Assembly: GCA_025331445.1 (NCBI GenBank)
Contig: JAIWNE010000047.1
Coordinates: forward strand, 1 to 64,000
Direction: 5' to 3'
Origin: Blakeslea trispora
Lineage: Eukaryota > Mucoromycota > Mucoromycetes > Mucorales > Choanephoraceae
Length of the DNA: 64,000 nucleotides
The notes beneath the pieces were generated by a model. That model made no database searches. It saw only the letters and a list, made by a program, of their open reading frames with translations, and was not told where the DNA came from. This document shows, piece by piece, positions 1 through 10,311 of the stretch (positions are counted from its first letter, which is position 1; every line of letters starts with the position of its first letter). The translations under genes were made by a program, and so were the position numbers.

Positions 1-531
1 TTTAGAAGCATTAGTACCAGTGTTGGTACGGTTAGCAGGCGATTCCCAGAAAGGTGTGGAAGCAAGTTCTGCAGAGGCCCAAGGACCAGTTGTAATAGCT
101 TCTCTTGAGCGGTAAGCTGATGAAGAAACAGGTTTTAAGGGAGTAGTAAATGACTTCTTTCCACCAGGAGGAGCACTGGAGGGGTGGCCAATAGGTCCAG
201 GGCCTCTCTTACCTCCTCTCTTCTTCTTTTTACCACTTGTGCTTGGTACAGCCTTACCCAAACGTCTGTCAATAATATACTTCTCGTCAATAGGTTGAAA
301 ATTTCTACCTTGACGGTGAAGTTGACCACTACCAATACCACCGTCCTTTACTTTGATGTTAGGATCAATAAGTGACTCCCAGCCTTGAACTGTCAAGTTG
401 ACATTTGTCGTGCCATCAGCAGTAATAGATTGGCTTCCCCAAGCAGTTGCTTCAATAGGAGCATATTCTGAGTCATCAGAATAGTCATCTTCGTCAGAAT
501 ATTCGGATTGAGCGTTGTTCCAGTTACTCAT
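1..531 (-). CDS. Unidentified acidic/basic low-complexity protein, N-terminal part
   Basis: An open frame starts at the ATG at 531-529 and runs without a stop through base 1, so at least 177 codons are present and the gene continues off the left edge. The first 30 residues are very acidic (SDEDD, DDSEY). A folded-looking stretch with WGSQSI and QGWESLIDP follows, then a Lys/Gly/Arg patch (KKKKRGGKRG) and a Ser/Pro-rich segment. Short tryptophan motifs recur (QGWES, GPWAS, FWES). No family was recognised. The mixed acidic, basic and disordered composition would suit a nuclear or RNA-associated protein, but that is a guess. No intron is needed in the visible part. Confidence 0.75.
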   Translation of the reverse strand, partial: MSNWNNAQSEYSDEDDYSDDSEYAPIEATAWGSQSITADGTTNVNLTVQGWESLIDPNIKVKDGGIGSGQLHRQGRNFQPIDEKYIIDRRLGKAVPSTSGKKKKRGGKRGPGPIGHPSSAPPGGKKSFTTPLKPVSSSAYRSREAITTGPWASAELASTPFWESPANRTNTGTNASK

Positions 532-1834
532 TTTTTCTACAAACTTCTAATAGCTTTTAAGCCGTGTTTGTCTAATATGCAGTATAGAGAAAGAACAAAA
601 AAAAAAAAAAGAAAAAATATTTAAAAAAAAAAATTACAAACTGAAATTCCTTTTTTAAGAATTGATGATATCAAAGTTGACAATTGCTTACAGCTTAAAA
701 ACGAATAGCTGTACTGTTCGTAAGCTTGAGTTAGATGCTCAAATTCACTACTGAAATGACATTTTTTTGGCTTTATACTAGGCTTTCTTTCTTTCTCTGC
801 ACAGATTTACATGTTTGAATGATTTGCCAAAGTATAATATATAGAATAATCTTGATTTATATGCGCAATTGTTGGTTTATTTGTATCTGGAAATCTGTTT
901 TTTTTTCTCAAGTCAGGAATACACACTGAAAAAGAATTAGAGACATGGTCAGATAACACGAATTCAATTTATTTCATTCATTGAAATAGAATACGCGAGA
1001 ATAATACATGGTACTTTAAACCCCGATTAATAAACCAGAGGGCGGGGCTGCTGTGTCTGGGGGCTACTCCGCCGGTAATAAGCAATACGATTGGACACTG
1101 TTAGCCAATAAAAGTTGTTATTACCGTCGCTCATTTAAGTTTTTGCTTAATGGTTTTTGAATGAGTGGGCTCAAACAGAATATTACTAAAAATTATAAAA
1201 TTTTCTCTCTTCTACCAAAGAAATTCATCAAGAAAATTCCAGTGATTGCAAGCTTGTTGGACTACAAATAAGAAACGAAAGTGAGTAAGATAATCAAGCT
1301 AATGAAGTAAGCCTTGTCTCAGAAACGAAGCCAGTAACGCCCTGCAATCCTTACAAGAGCTGGATTTCGTTTAAGGAACATTATTAGAGGAGTCAATGAA
1401 AGATATGCTCTCGAGTAACATCGTTCTGTCTAAGCATTTTGAGGACCTTCTGACTTGCTTGACATAATGAAAAAAGTCCTTCTGAAAATGGAAAAGTGCC
1501 CCATTTATGGAATCAAGTTTGTGATTACAGAGTAATGTGATTATTTGGGTAAAAATCATCAGCAACATACATTTAAAAGGTTTCAATTTTTAAAATCTGA
1601 GATGTTTGTCTCACCCGAGAGTTACACAAAGAGAACAAAGAATATACAATCTATCATATAAAAGGCCAAAAAAAACTTGTTTCTGTTTTTCTCTTTGTCT
1701 CTGTTACCTCATCTGTTAGATTCTTCTAATACATCTAATCTCTTATTGCTGGAAGGAGTAAGATATATTTTATTCTGACCTTGATATATCTGCCCCACTA
1801 ATATGCTATGAATAGATCTAATCCCTCTTAGGCA
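532..1834. other. Intergenic region left of the Fanzor-like gene
   Basis: About 1.3 kb without a supported gene. The first 500 bases are A/T-rich and probably hold the promoter of the minus-strand gene. A more GC-rich patch lies near 1020-1130 and contains a stem-loop (annotated separately). If the Fanzor-like gene lies in a transposon, its left end should be here, but no terminal inverted repeat or target duplication matching the right side was found by eye. Confidence 0.5.
1074..1125. repeat. Imperfect inverted repeat (stem-loop)
   Basis: GGTAATAAGCAA at 1074-1085 can pair with TTGTTATTACC at 1115-1125 (one bulge). Inside it ATTGG at 1090-1094 pairs with CCAAT. The arms fold into one hairpin of about 52 bases. 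It sits in the only GC-richer patch of the spacer, upstream of the Fanzor-like gene. Its role is unknown; it could be part of a transposon end. Confidence 0.5.
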
Positions 1835-4800
1835 ATGTCCTACCGCAGGGCTCTACAAGATACATTCTATTTGGGCGGTCGTTATACTCCTGCGCCCCAG
1901 TTGTCTGTCAATGTGCAACAAAAACCATCTACCATAGCTCCTGGCATGAGGCGTGCATTTGAAATGTCTGTAGAAGAATTCCATGACCTGTTTTATATCG
2001 TAGCTCAAGCCAAGCTACGCGATAACATTATCCGTGAAAAAAACAAAAAGAAGCCAAACTACTCTGCTCTCAAAGCCAAAACTCTTGCTGGTCAAATTCC
2101 AAGAGGACTGTATGCTGATATGGATAAACATGCTAACCTCGGTTTGCGAGAATCTGCAAACAGATTTCAAAATGATAATTCAGTGTCTCGAGCAATTGAT
2201 CTTTGGAGAAGATATGTCCAACAAAATTTTGATGTTGTCCAAGAGTCTGTAAGCAATCCTACTACTGAAGCAACTAGCTCTACTCAAGCCATTGAACCTT
2301 CTTCAGAAGAGCTCCCTACCGAACCTGCTTCCTTTGTTGTTACCGAAGAATATTTTGAAGTCTGTACTGCGTATTTTCCCTCGTTGATACGAGATGATCT
2401 TACACCTGAAGTTAGACAACTCTTTGATACTAAGCTTGCTGAACTACTGCCTCAGACCTCCAACTTTATCAGTGACTTTCAAACAATCATGTTTATGATA
2501 ATGTCCTGTTTCCGAAGCCATACTTTTGCTGTTCGCAATGGAAAATCAGTATTTGATAGATCAAATGGCTTTCAAATACAAAGCATCTTCCCAAGTAACT
2601 TTCAGCTACAAGATACCTTGATTTTTTCTGCCTCTCCATATGCTTCCAACTTTCTTGCCTCTCCTGATGCTAATGACATTCCTTTTCTCTTCACTGACCG
2701 ACATATTCATTTTTTGAAGTCTGGTTTTTATGGTATTCGTGGCTTGCAAACAAAGACCAAAACAGATTATCCTTTGAGAACCCTGTTAATGGAAGCCATC
2801 TCTGACTCAGTCAGCCAATTCATCCAACCAAAAAACACTCTTCATATGGCCTGCTATGAGTCTGCATTGACTAACTATATTACCAATTTATCTGTCATTT
2901 GGGGTGATAACAAGATGATCAACATTCTCCTAGACAAGCTTTTGTTAGTGTTGCTACGTATTCATTTGGCTCCTACAAGAGAAAAAAAGCATCAAGAATA
3001 TATCAAGTCTATGAAAAATGCCTCTAAAGAAAGAAAAGACGAAGCTGCAAAAGGAAGTAAGACAGAAGCAGGTCATCCTACCAACTGGTTTCCACTGCTC
3101 CATCAAAGCAGAAGAAGGTTAATAGTCCGCAAAGAACGTTACCGGCTTGCAAAATACAGACAAAAATCAAAAAGCTCATCATCTGCGTATATGAAGCAAA
3201 AATGGGAAGCTCGAGCCCAAAAAAGTGAGAAACGTATCGCAACATACACAAAAGCTCTGGAAACTAAGGTATGTATGTCTACAATCAACGGGAAATCAGT
3301 CACTCATCTATGTCTATTATACCATTTTCAATAGGAACCCAAAACTACTTCTGCCAAGAGAAAACAACCTTCTGAGCCTGATGTCGCCGAAGGTTCTGAG
3401 CGTCCAAGAAAGATCCCTGCTATCCAACATCCCTCTACTGCTTCTGCTGAGGCTGGTCCCAGTATGCTACATACTAGTCGCATGGAGTTAGATATTCCCA
3501 CACAGCCATACGAAGGAAAAGGGAAAGCACCAATGAATCCCCAAAGCGATCCGAAACCTGTTACTTTCCAACCACCCATGACAGAAGAGACACGCACTAT
3601 TCCGCCTGCTACACCAGAAGACTACGCAAGCATGGATGAAAATGATGTTGTCGAAGAAGAGGATGCTATAAAAGATGCTGATGATGATGCTCCTAGACAC
3701 AGGTTGAATGGCTTAAAAGGCTTTATCAAGAGCTTGCTGTTGCGTGATGAAGATTTGCCTAACGAACAAGACTTGACAGGTCTGCGCTCTGACTTGAATG
3801 AGAAGGAAGCAGAAGTGTGTTTGCTTATACTACGACGCTTAAAACCTTACATCCCTTCAAAGAAAAACTACTCTCATATTGGCTACCAGCTACCTTTTGT
3901 AATTCTTGCGAATGATTTGCTGCGCTGTGCTGGCTATGCTAAGTTCTGTCGTAAAATCTGCCCAATGCCTGTTGCAACTCAAAAGTCCTTTAGACTGGAT
4001 ACACCTTCGTTATTCAAGACATTCTGCGAGCATGGTGACAACAAAATGACATTTTTTGGCTATGACAACAGAGTCATTAGGGGCCCTTTGGAATATATCA
4101 ATCATAAAGATGCTGTCTTCAATGCTTTTTTCAAGATTGATAGAATACAACAGCTGTGCAGACGTCGTAAATTGGTTTTTGCTCATCATCTTCATTTGCT
4201 GCCTGGTGGAAAGTATGTCAGAATCCTTGGTATCAAAGAGAAAGCGCCCATGAAGCAGACTGCTGATGTAACAGGCCAAAAGCGTCAATACAACATTCCT
4301 GAATCGACTTGGCAAGATATTCTCAATGAGCGTGAAAAAGACAATGAAACCTTGAAACAAGAAGTCGATGAACTCTTGGGGAACACCAACCGTTTGTCAA
4401 AGCAGCTGAAAACCAGATTTAAAGAATTCAGCAATCAAGATGTTAGTTTGCAGATCAAAACTGCCAAGCAAGGCTGGAAAAACCCAATTAATCTAGAACC
4501 TGAAGTTGCTGTTGTGCAGGGTAGTGATTCTGAAGAAGAGGCAGGTGTATGTTGTCCTCAAATTGGTGAATGTATGACTGGTGTTCAGAGACGAATTGCA
4601 GACATTGTCAGAACTATACAAGCTCGTATCCGACGTCCGCATGCCAACAATGATGAAGAGTTGATTACTGCTGCTAGAAATGAGATCAAGGTGTACATTG
4701 ATGGGTTGAAGGCTGATAGAAGTAGGTTGTTTCTGGCTATTCAACAAGTCAAGTCTGAACTGGCAGACCAGCGATACCAGCTGTATATCCGCAGAAGAGC

Positions 4801-5821
4801 ATTAAATTTGACAAAAAGAGATCAAAAAGCGCCCAGACAGACCAGAGAACTGCAGCAGATTACGGGCCAGCCTACGATTGCTAAAGCTGAAGATATGCAA
4901 CTGATGGGTGACGCTGATACTATTGCTAAAAATTTCACCTTCTCCGGCACAGACAATGGTGTTGTCAAAATGACTGAATCAGTGCCAGTTTCCATTCAAA
5001 AATACGTTTATCATCTGAAGCTCTACAACAGGTTTTCTGCTTTGACTACTACTGAAGAACAAGAAGAATTTCAGCCTTTGCCGTCGTCCACTGTCATCAA
5101 CGCTGAAGACATTGACTTTGGAAGCCAAAACTTGAACTACAGACACAAGCTTGCTGCTAAAAAGGCAAATGATGTGAATTTGATTGAAGCTGAGAAGGTG
5201 TTGTCCGAAAAAAGTTTATCCAATGCAAGTTCCGTAGAAGCAATCCAGACAAACTATCATTTTTTGCAAGCCAATAGACAGACAGTCAGGAACTTTTATG
5301 ATTCTCCACAAAGATCTAAACAGGCCATGAAGCAGGAATACTTTACCAAGAAAATCAAAGACCGCCTTTGCTCTCGCGAAAGGGAATTCACGAATCCTAA
5401 ACCGAAAAAGAAAGATGTCAAGAAGAAAGGGAAAGAAATACAAAGAAAAAAACTGTTGATGATGATTGGTGATCGTGGCTTTGGGATAGGTTCCAGAATT
5501 AGAGGACATCTTAGATATGGTGGTATTTGGAAACAAGATCGGCATGCAAGGTATACGACTGTCTGTATAACAAACGAAAACTATACTTCCCAGACTTGTG
5601 TGTATTGCTTCAACAAGCTCACTCATGCAAGATCGCGCATTATCAAACAAGACAAAATAACTTATAGAGAAATCAAAGGTACCTTTATCTGCTATAATTC
5701 CAAGTGCCCTTCTGCTCGTCACGGTCGTAACACAACCTCCAGAGATAAAGTGTCTGCCCTTGCTATTGCCATCTCCGGAATGACAACTTTGCTCTTCCAA
5801 GAAACTCTCCCTGTATTTTAA
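1835..5821 (+). CDS. Fanzor/TnpB-like RNA-guided nuclease homologue with long N-terminal extension
   Basis: Two exons, 1835-3268 and 3335-5821. The 66-base intron (GTATGT...CAATAG) is a multiple of three but carries an in-frame stop, so it must be spliced. The product is 1306 residues. The C-terminal third shows the TnpB/Fanzor pattern: GTDNG with D1018 (RuvC-I), IGDRG around D1191 where TnpB has the RuvC-II glutamate, E1226 just before the YTSQTC zinc-ribbon motif, cysteine pairs C1233/C1236 and C1264/C1269, then SRDKVSALA with D1282 (RuvC-III). Known family members are RNA-guided DNA endonucleases carried by transposons; many Fanzors lack the usual RuvC-II glutamate and use one near the zinc ribbon, which fits here. 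The first ~1000 residues are not recognised; they include acidic runs and probable coiled coil. At 1306 residues it is longer than most Fanzors I know of. A guide RNA would be expected at or past the 3' end. The frame is intact. Activity is inference. Confidence 0.85.
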
Positions 5822-6010
5822 AGAACCATCAGTCACTCCAACACTGAACTGCACAACAAAACAGCATCCTTCTGTACAAGAAGCGGTGTATTGGCTGCAC
5901 GCGAAGCGTGATAAGCAAGGTTGTAAGTGTTACACAAACTCTGATTGCTTTAAATTGCTAAACCTTCTCTCTCCCCCCCAGACATGACAGCCTTGCCAAC
6001 CAGAGTGCTG
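5822..6010 (+). other. 3' flank of the Fanzor-like gene, possible guide-RNA region, cut by the DIRS insertion
   Basis: These 189 bases lie between the nuclease stop codon and the left end of the DIRS element. They contain a perfect 5-bp GC hairpin (CACGC-gaa-GCGTG, 5898-5910). In TnpB/Fanzor systems the guide RNA usually overlaps the 3' end of the gene and runs to the element's right end. Whether this is one cannot be told by eye. If the transposon continued further, its right part now lies beyond 10340. Confidence 0.35.
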
Positions 6011-6060
6011 ATTGTTTGTCGTACCTAAAACAATCTCAGTTGCCTTCGTTCCGGCTTCCA

Positions 6061-6145
6061 ATGTGGTTAATGCTCTCAGAGCCACGCTTTATTTTTCATA
6101 TAAATATAGTAATAAAATTTTAAATCCCTTTCTTCCTTATATCTT
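6061..6145. repeat. DIRS left inverted terminal repeat
   Basis: Perfect reverse complement of 10227-10311. The outer extension 6011-6060 is unique to this end and is copied in reverse in the internal complementary region at 10022-10073. Confidence 0.93.
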
Positions 6146-6172
6146 TCAAAGCCGCGCATCGTGGAAAAAATT

Positions 6173-7024
6173 ATGACGGATATCAATGAGATTGAGCAAC
6201 GATATCTTACAGAAACCGAAGTACTCGAGTTATTCAAAAGATTACAAGTTGAAGAACGAACGAGAAGAGATGAAGAAAGGCATGGTAGCGAATTGCCGTT
6301 GGACATATCAGAGTATTTGGACGGCACGCCAACATATGAACTTAAAGAGGAGTTTACTCGCTTTAAAAAACAGGTCGCTCGATACAGAAATGATACCTGG
6401 AACAAACAGCAACAAATCAACAAGGAACTCATTCCTGAACTCAAGAAGTGGAAGACAGACACCCACCAGGTGGTTACGTCAATCTACAAGTGTTCCGAAA
6501 ACACCCGTGTACAGGCAAGAGCAGCAACAGAACTGTACGAACAATTACTCTACCTACAAGACAAAGCGGGATTCACCAACGCCGAAGACAAGGAAATCTT
6601 TCAAGGCACCGTTGATCAAGCAGCCAAGCTGGCGATCTTTGGTTTCGTACAGGCTAAATTCCAAGACAATGAGGCCAAGCAATATGCTACACAGGCCCTA
6701 CGCATCCCAGTCAGTTTGCAACACAAGGTCAGATCAAATGACGACGACAGAGCTAACAACACATTCGATCAGGAATTCCTTGACGACCTCACCCAGGCTA
6801 GATTCCAACAAAGATTACTGTACAACAACTCCAACAATAGTCAACAACCAGGAAGAGCATATAACAGAGGTGGTTTTAGAGGCAGAGGATTTAACCGTTT
6901 CAATAACAGACCCTTTGGAGGAAATTTTCACCAAAGGGGAAACGGCCGTGGGAACCGATTCTCCTCCTCAGTCAACTCCAACAACATTCCCACACAATCA
7001 AATCAACAACAACAACAACAATAA
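6173..7024 (+). CDS. DIRS Gag-like protein
   Basis: A 283-residue frame starting at the first ATG (6173); an upstream GTG at 6161 is in frame but unlikely as a start. The N-terminal two thirds are charged and predicted helical. The C-terminal 80 residues are rich in Arg/Gly/Phe/Asn (GGFRGRGFNRF, GNGRGNRF), typical of a nucleic-acid-binding tail, and end in a polyglutamine run. No zinc knuckle is present, as is usual for DIRS ORF1. It lies immediately inside the left repeat and its end overlaps the RT frame. Confidence 0.8.
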   Translation: MTDINEIEQRYLTETEVLELFKRLQVEERTRRDEERHGSELPLDISEYLDGTPTYELKEEFTRFKKQVARYRNDTWNKQQQINKELIPELKKWKTDTHQVVTSIYKCSENTRVQARAATELYEQLLYLQDKAGFTNAEDKEIFQGTVDQAAKLAIFGFVQAKFQDNEAKQYATQALRIPVSLQHKVRSNDDDRANNTFDQEFLDDLTQARFQQRLLYNNSNNSQQPGRAYNRGGFRGRGFNRFNNRPFGGNFHQRGNGRGNRFSSSVNSNNIPTQSNQQQQQQ

Positions 7025-9060
7025 CGCATCACTTGGCAACACTCCCGACGAAGCAGAAACACCAAGCTCTATCGTCAACACCCACACCACCATCATCCAA
7101 ACTGCCACCTCAACAACCACTACCACCATCACCACAACTACAACAGACAACGAATTACTCGATACCGACAGACGGCATACTTCCGGGGGGTCGACTGAAA
7201 GCATTTGTTCACAATTGGGAGAAGATGATTCGACATCCATGGCCATTGCAGCTGATACAAGAGGGATACCAAATCCCATTTGCAAAGAAGCCACAACAGT
7301 GGTATTTACCAAGAAGAATTCTTCCCCCAGAAGAACAAAAAGAAATAAACATAGCCGTCGAAAAATTTCTAACTGTTGGAATAATAGAAAAATGCACAGA
7401 TCCAAGGGGAAAAGATCATCTTTCTCGATTCTTCACCCTACAGGAAGCAACCAAAAGAAGACCCATATTGGATTGCAGACGAATCAATCAATGCATCCAA
7501 GTCGAACACTTTAAGATGGAAGGCGTGCCGGCCCTCAGGGACTTGATCGAGCCAAACGATTTTATGGTAAAATTGGATTTACAAGACGCCTATACAGTAG
7601 TTCCGATCCATCCTGTTTCAAGACGTTTTCTGGTGTTCGAAAACCTAGGTACCATTTATCAATACAAGGCTTTAAATTTTGGTCTAAACACAGCACCAAG
7701 AATATTTTCCAAGCTTCTTCGGTACGCCATAGAACCGCTTCGACTACAAGGAATCCGTTTGGTCTATTACTTAGACGACATCTGTATATTGTCTCAAGAT
7801 CCAAAAGATCTTCAACAAACAGCCCAACGGGTAATCAAACATTTGGAACTACTTGGCTTCATCATCAACCAAAGAAAAAGCTTATTAACTCCTTCAAAAA
7901 CACAGGAATATCTAGGCTTCGAATTCGATACACACAAGATGCAAATACGAGTGCCAGAGTTGAAAATTCGAAAATTGATGAAACGTTTACAGCAGGCAGT
8001 ACAACCCATCAACAGAACTTGCCGATGGATAGCAGCCCTCCTTGGGAAAATTACAGCAATGATACCGGCAATGGGGGAAGCGTTCCTTCATATCCGGCAT
8101 CTACAGAGAAGCTTGTCGAGAAGCCTTTCATTGAACCACCACAACTGGGAAGGACCTTGCAAACTGGAGACACAGGCAGTCAGCGAATTGACATGGTGGC
8201 AAACCTTCCTGATGAAGAAAAACGGCCTTCCAATCCAACGCATTCCATTGACCAAGCCGGAGATTGTCATTACGACAGACAGCTCGGAAACAGGTTGGGG
8301 GGTCAACTCACTGATAATCCGAACACACGGATTTTGGACACAGGAAGAACAAGCACTGTCTATAAACGTAAGAGAGTTGAAAACGATTCTGTTTGCAATA
8401 CAACTCCATGCAGAAAAATTCAGAAACTCTACCATCAAGATTCTAACCGACAACATGACTTCTATCAAATACACCACCAAAGAGGGAGGAACAGCTTCAA
8501 TTCACTTACAAAACATTGCAGTGGAAATCCAAGAGATTTGCAACAAGCACAATCTACAGGTAATATACCAACACATCAAGGGAATAGACAATACCGAAGC
8601 GGACCAACTGTCGCGAATCAAGAAACCTCTGTACGAAAGCGAAATACCGAGACAATTCTTCCAGACGATCACCAAGAGATGGGGTCCATTGACAATCGAC
8701 ATGTTTGCCAGCAGGCAGAACACACAGCTACCAGTCTACTGGAGTCTACGGCCCGATCCACAAGCAGCAGCAACGGATGCCTTCTTACAACAATGGCCGA
8801 AGAAGGGTCTCTATGCTTACCCTCCTTGGAGACTGATCCCATTGGTACTGCAGAAGGCAAAACAAATGCAGATAGACCGGATGGTGATCGTCACACCTTG
8901 GTGGCCAACACAGTTTTGGTTTCCAATGTTGCTGAGGATGAAGCACCTGAGCAAACCATTAATTTACCAACTAAGCAAGAAGACCACCTTAGCCGCATGG
9001 CTCTTATCTGGAAAGCCCAACGGGACCAAGGCCTTACACAAGAGGCACTCCAGTTCTTAG
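6907..9060 (+). CDS. DIRS reverse transcriptase/RNase H with C-terminal DIRS domain
   Basis: The frame is open from 6907 (after a stop at 6904) to the stop at 9058-9060. It has no early ATG: the first start-like codon is TTG at 7033 and the first in-frame methionine is well inside. It lies in the -1 frame relative to Gag and overlaps it by about 118 bases. Reverse transcriptase motifs are clear: FGLNTAPRIFSKLL followed by the catalytic YLDD box near 7765-7780. RNase H follows (ITTDSSETGWG, a glutamate in RELKTI, LTDN, and GIDNTEADQLSR). The last ~110 residues (WGPLTIDMFAS, YPPWRL, VTPWWPTQFW) match the extra domain typical of DIRS polymerases. Expression may need frameshifting or reinitiation. 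Confidence 0.9.
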   Translation, partial: QTLWRKFSPKGKRPWEPILLLSQLQQHSHTIKSTTTTTITHHLATLPTKQKHQALSSTPTPPSSKLPPQQPLPPSPQLQQTTNYSIPTDGILPGGRLKAFVHNWEKMIRHPWPLQLIQEGYQIPFAKKPQQWYLPRRILPPEEQKEINIAVEKFLTVGIIEKCTDPRGKDHLSRFFTLQEATKRRPILDCRRINQCIQVEHFKMEGVPALRDLIEPNDFMVKLDLQDAYTVVPIHPVSRRFLVFENLGTIYQYKALNFGLNTAPRIFSKLLRYAIEPLRLQGIRLVYYLDDICILSQDPKDLQQTAQRVIKHLELLGFIINQRKSLLTPSKTQEYLGFEFDTHKMQIRVPELKIRKLMKRLQQAVQPINRTCRWIAALLGKITAMIPAMGEAFLHIRHLQRSLSRSLSLNHHNWEGPCKLETQAVSELTWWQTFLMKKNGLPIQRIPLTKPEIVITTDSSETGWGVNSLIIRTHGFWTQEEQALSINVRELKTILFAIQLHAEKFRNSTIKILTDNMTSIKYTTKEGGTASIHLQNIAVEIQEICNKHNLQVIYQHIKGIDNTEADQLSRIKKPLYESEIPRQFFQTITKRWGPLTIDMFASRQNTQLPVYWSLRPDPQAAATDAFLQQWPKKGLYAYPPWRLIPLVLQKAKQMQIDRMVIVTPWWPTQFWFPMLLRMKHLSKPLIYQLSKKTTLAAWLLSGKPNGTKALHKRHSSS

Positions 9061-10157
9061 AAGACGCACAAAGAGTAACCACCAGAAAGACTTACGACAA
9101 TGGATGGAAAACATGGGCGCTTTGGTGTAAACATCACAACCGGGACTATGAAGATTACAATATACAAAACATACTTGACTTTTTGATAGACAATAAGCAT
9201 TTCAGCACACAACATCTCAATACATTGCGATCAGCTATCGCATCGGTCTTCAAACACACCCATCCAGACAAGGATCCGATTGCATCCCATCCACTGATTC
9301 AAGATTTCTTTAGTTCTAAACGAAACCAGCCGATTGCAATCCCAGTGGACCATAAATTGCAGACATGGGACATAGACATTGTGATACGCTTTGTCAAGAT
9401 GAATTGGGCAAACAATCAATCCATCTCGTTAGCAACATTACAAAGAAAAACAATCGTTTTATTGTGCATTGCAACTATGGCCAGACCGAGATCAGATGTT
9501 GGCAACATACAATTCCGTGACATCCGAATAGATCGAGATGAAAACAACTCCTTAATGGGTGCGAGAATCCACTTTCGAATGCCAAAAGAAACACAGTTCA
9601 AGACATGTACTATCGGTGTTGTTGAAAATTCGAGCGTGTGCCCTGTCCAGTGTCTTTCTTCTTTTGTTGACCAAACAAGATCTATCAGGGTTATTCTAGG
9701 TGAGACACACAAATTATTCCTGGCATATATTGAAGATACATCCAAGACTTGCTCGGCTAGTGAGACTACTGTTGCTAACTGGGTGAAAGAGGTGATGAAA
9801 GATGCAGGTGTTGATACTACCAAATACGGACCTCACTCAATCCGTTCGGCTGCTAGTACTAAAGCAGTGGAAAATGGTCATAGCATTGATGAAGTGAAAC
9901 AGCATGCGAATTGGAGTCTACACTCACAAACATTTGAAAAATTTTATTATAAACCAGCTACACCACTTACCTTGGGTGCCAATATTACAAATTCAATTTT
10001 TTCAACGGAAAACCTAACCACATTGGAAGCCGGAACGAAGGCAACTGAGATTGTTTTAGGTACGACAAACAATCCAAATGTTGCCGAAGTGAAGGCAGAA
10101 AATGTGGTTAACCCCACCCATACTTCTTGGCTCAATCATTTGAAGAACTTATTCTGA
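8997..10157 (+). CDS. DIRS tyrosine recombinase
   Basis: A 386-residue protein from the ATG at 8997, overlapping the last 64 bases of the RT frame. The N-terminal part resembles the SAM-like core-binding domain (KTYDNGWKTWALWCKHH, then a helical HLNTLRSAIASVF segment). The catalytic domain shows the first arginine in MARPRSD, the H-x2-R box in GPHSIRSAA, the third-position histidine in HANWSLHS and the tyrosine nucleophile in FEKFYYKP. It integrates the circular DIRS cDNA. Its 3' coding end carries the internal complementary region. The same frame is open back to 8019, but that part is antiparallel in sense to no known domain and overlaps RT, so it was not used. Confidence 0.9.
   Translation: MALIWKAQRDQGLTQEALQFLEDAQRVTTRKTYDNGWKTWALWCKHHNRDYEDYNIQNILDFLIDNKHFSTQHLNTLRSAIASVFKHTHPDKDPIASHPLIQDFFSSKRNQPIAIPVDHKLQTWDIDIVIRFVKMNWANNQSISLATLQRKTIVLLCIATMARPRSDVGNIQFRDIRIDRDENNSLMGARIHFRMPKETQFKTCTIGVVENSSVCPVQCLSSFVDQTRSIRVILGETHKLFLAYIEDTSKTCSASETTVANWVKEVMKDAGVDTTKYGPHSIRSAASTKAVENGHSIDEVKQHANWSLHSQTFEKFYYKPATPLTLGANITNSIFSTENLTTLEAGTKATEIVLGTTNNPNVAEVKAENVVNPTHTSWLNHLKNLF
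10015..10110. repeat. DIRS internal complementary region
   Basis: Bases 10015-10073 are the reverse complement of the left end (6011-6069), and 10074-10110 are the reverse complement of the right end (10303-10339). The two blocks abut, so together they are the reverse complement of a right-end/left-end junction. The region lies in the C-terminal coding part of the recombinase. Confidence 0.92.
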
Positions 10158-10176
10158 ATACTTAACCCACCCTGAA

Positions 10177-10198
10177 AAAAAAAAAAAAAAAAAAAAAT
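10177..10198 (+). repeat. A-tract between the recombinase frame and the right DIRS repeat
   Basis: An uninterrupted run of more than 20 A follows the recombinase stop codon, inside the element and before the right inverted repeat. It may be a captured polyadenylation tail or simple slippage. Confidence 0.7.
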
Positions 10199-10226
10199 TG
10201 AATTCTTATCCCTATGCTTGCTTTTC

Positions 10227-10311
10227 AAGATATAAGGAAGAAAGGGATTTAAAATTTTATTACTATATTTATATGAAAAATAAAGCGTGGCTCTGAGAGC
10301 ATTAACCACAT
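10227..10311. repeat. DIRS right inverted terminal repeat
   Basis: Perfect reverse complement of 6061-6145. The outer extension to 10339 matches the internal complementary region instead of the left end. Confidence 0.93.

Noticed and set aside
5898..5910. Hairpin as a Helitron 3' end
   Set aside because: No CTRR ending follows at the usual distance and no Helitron protein is nearby.
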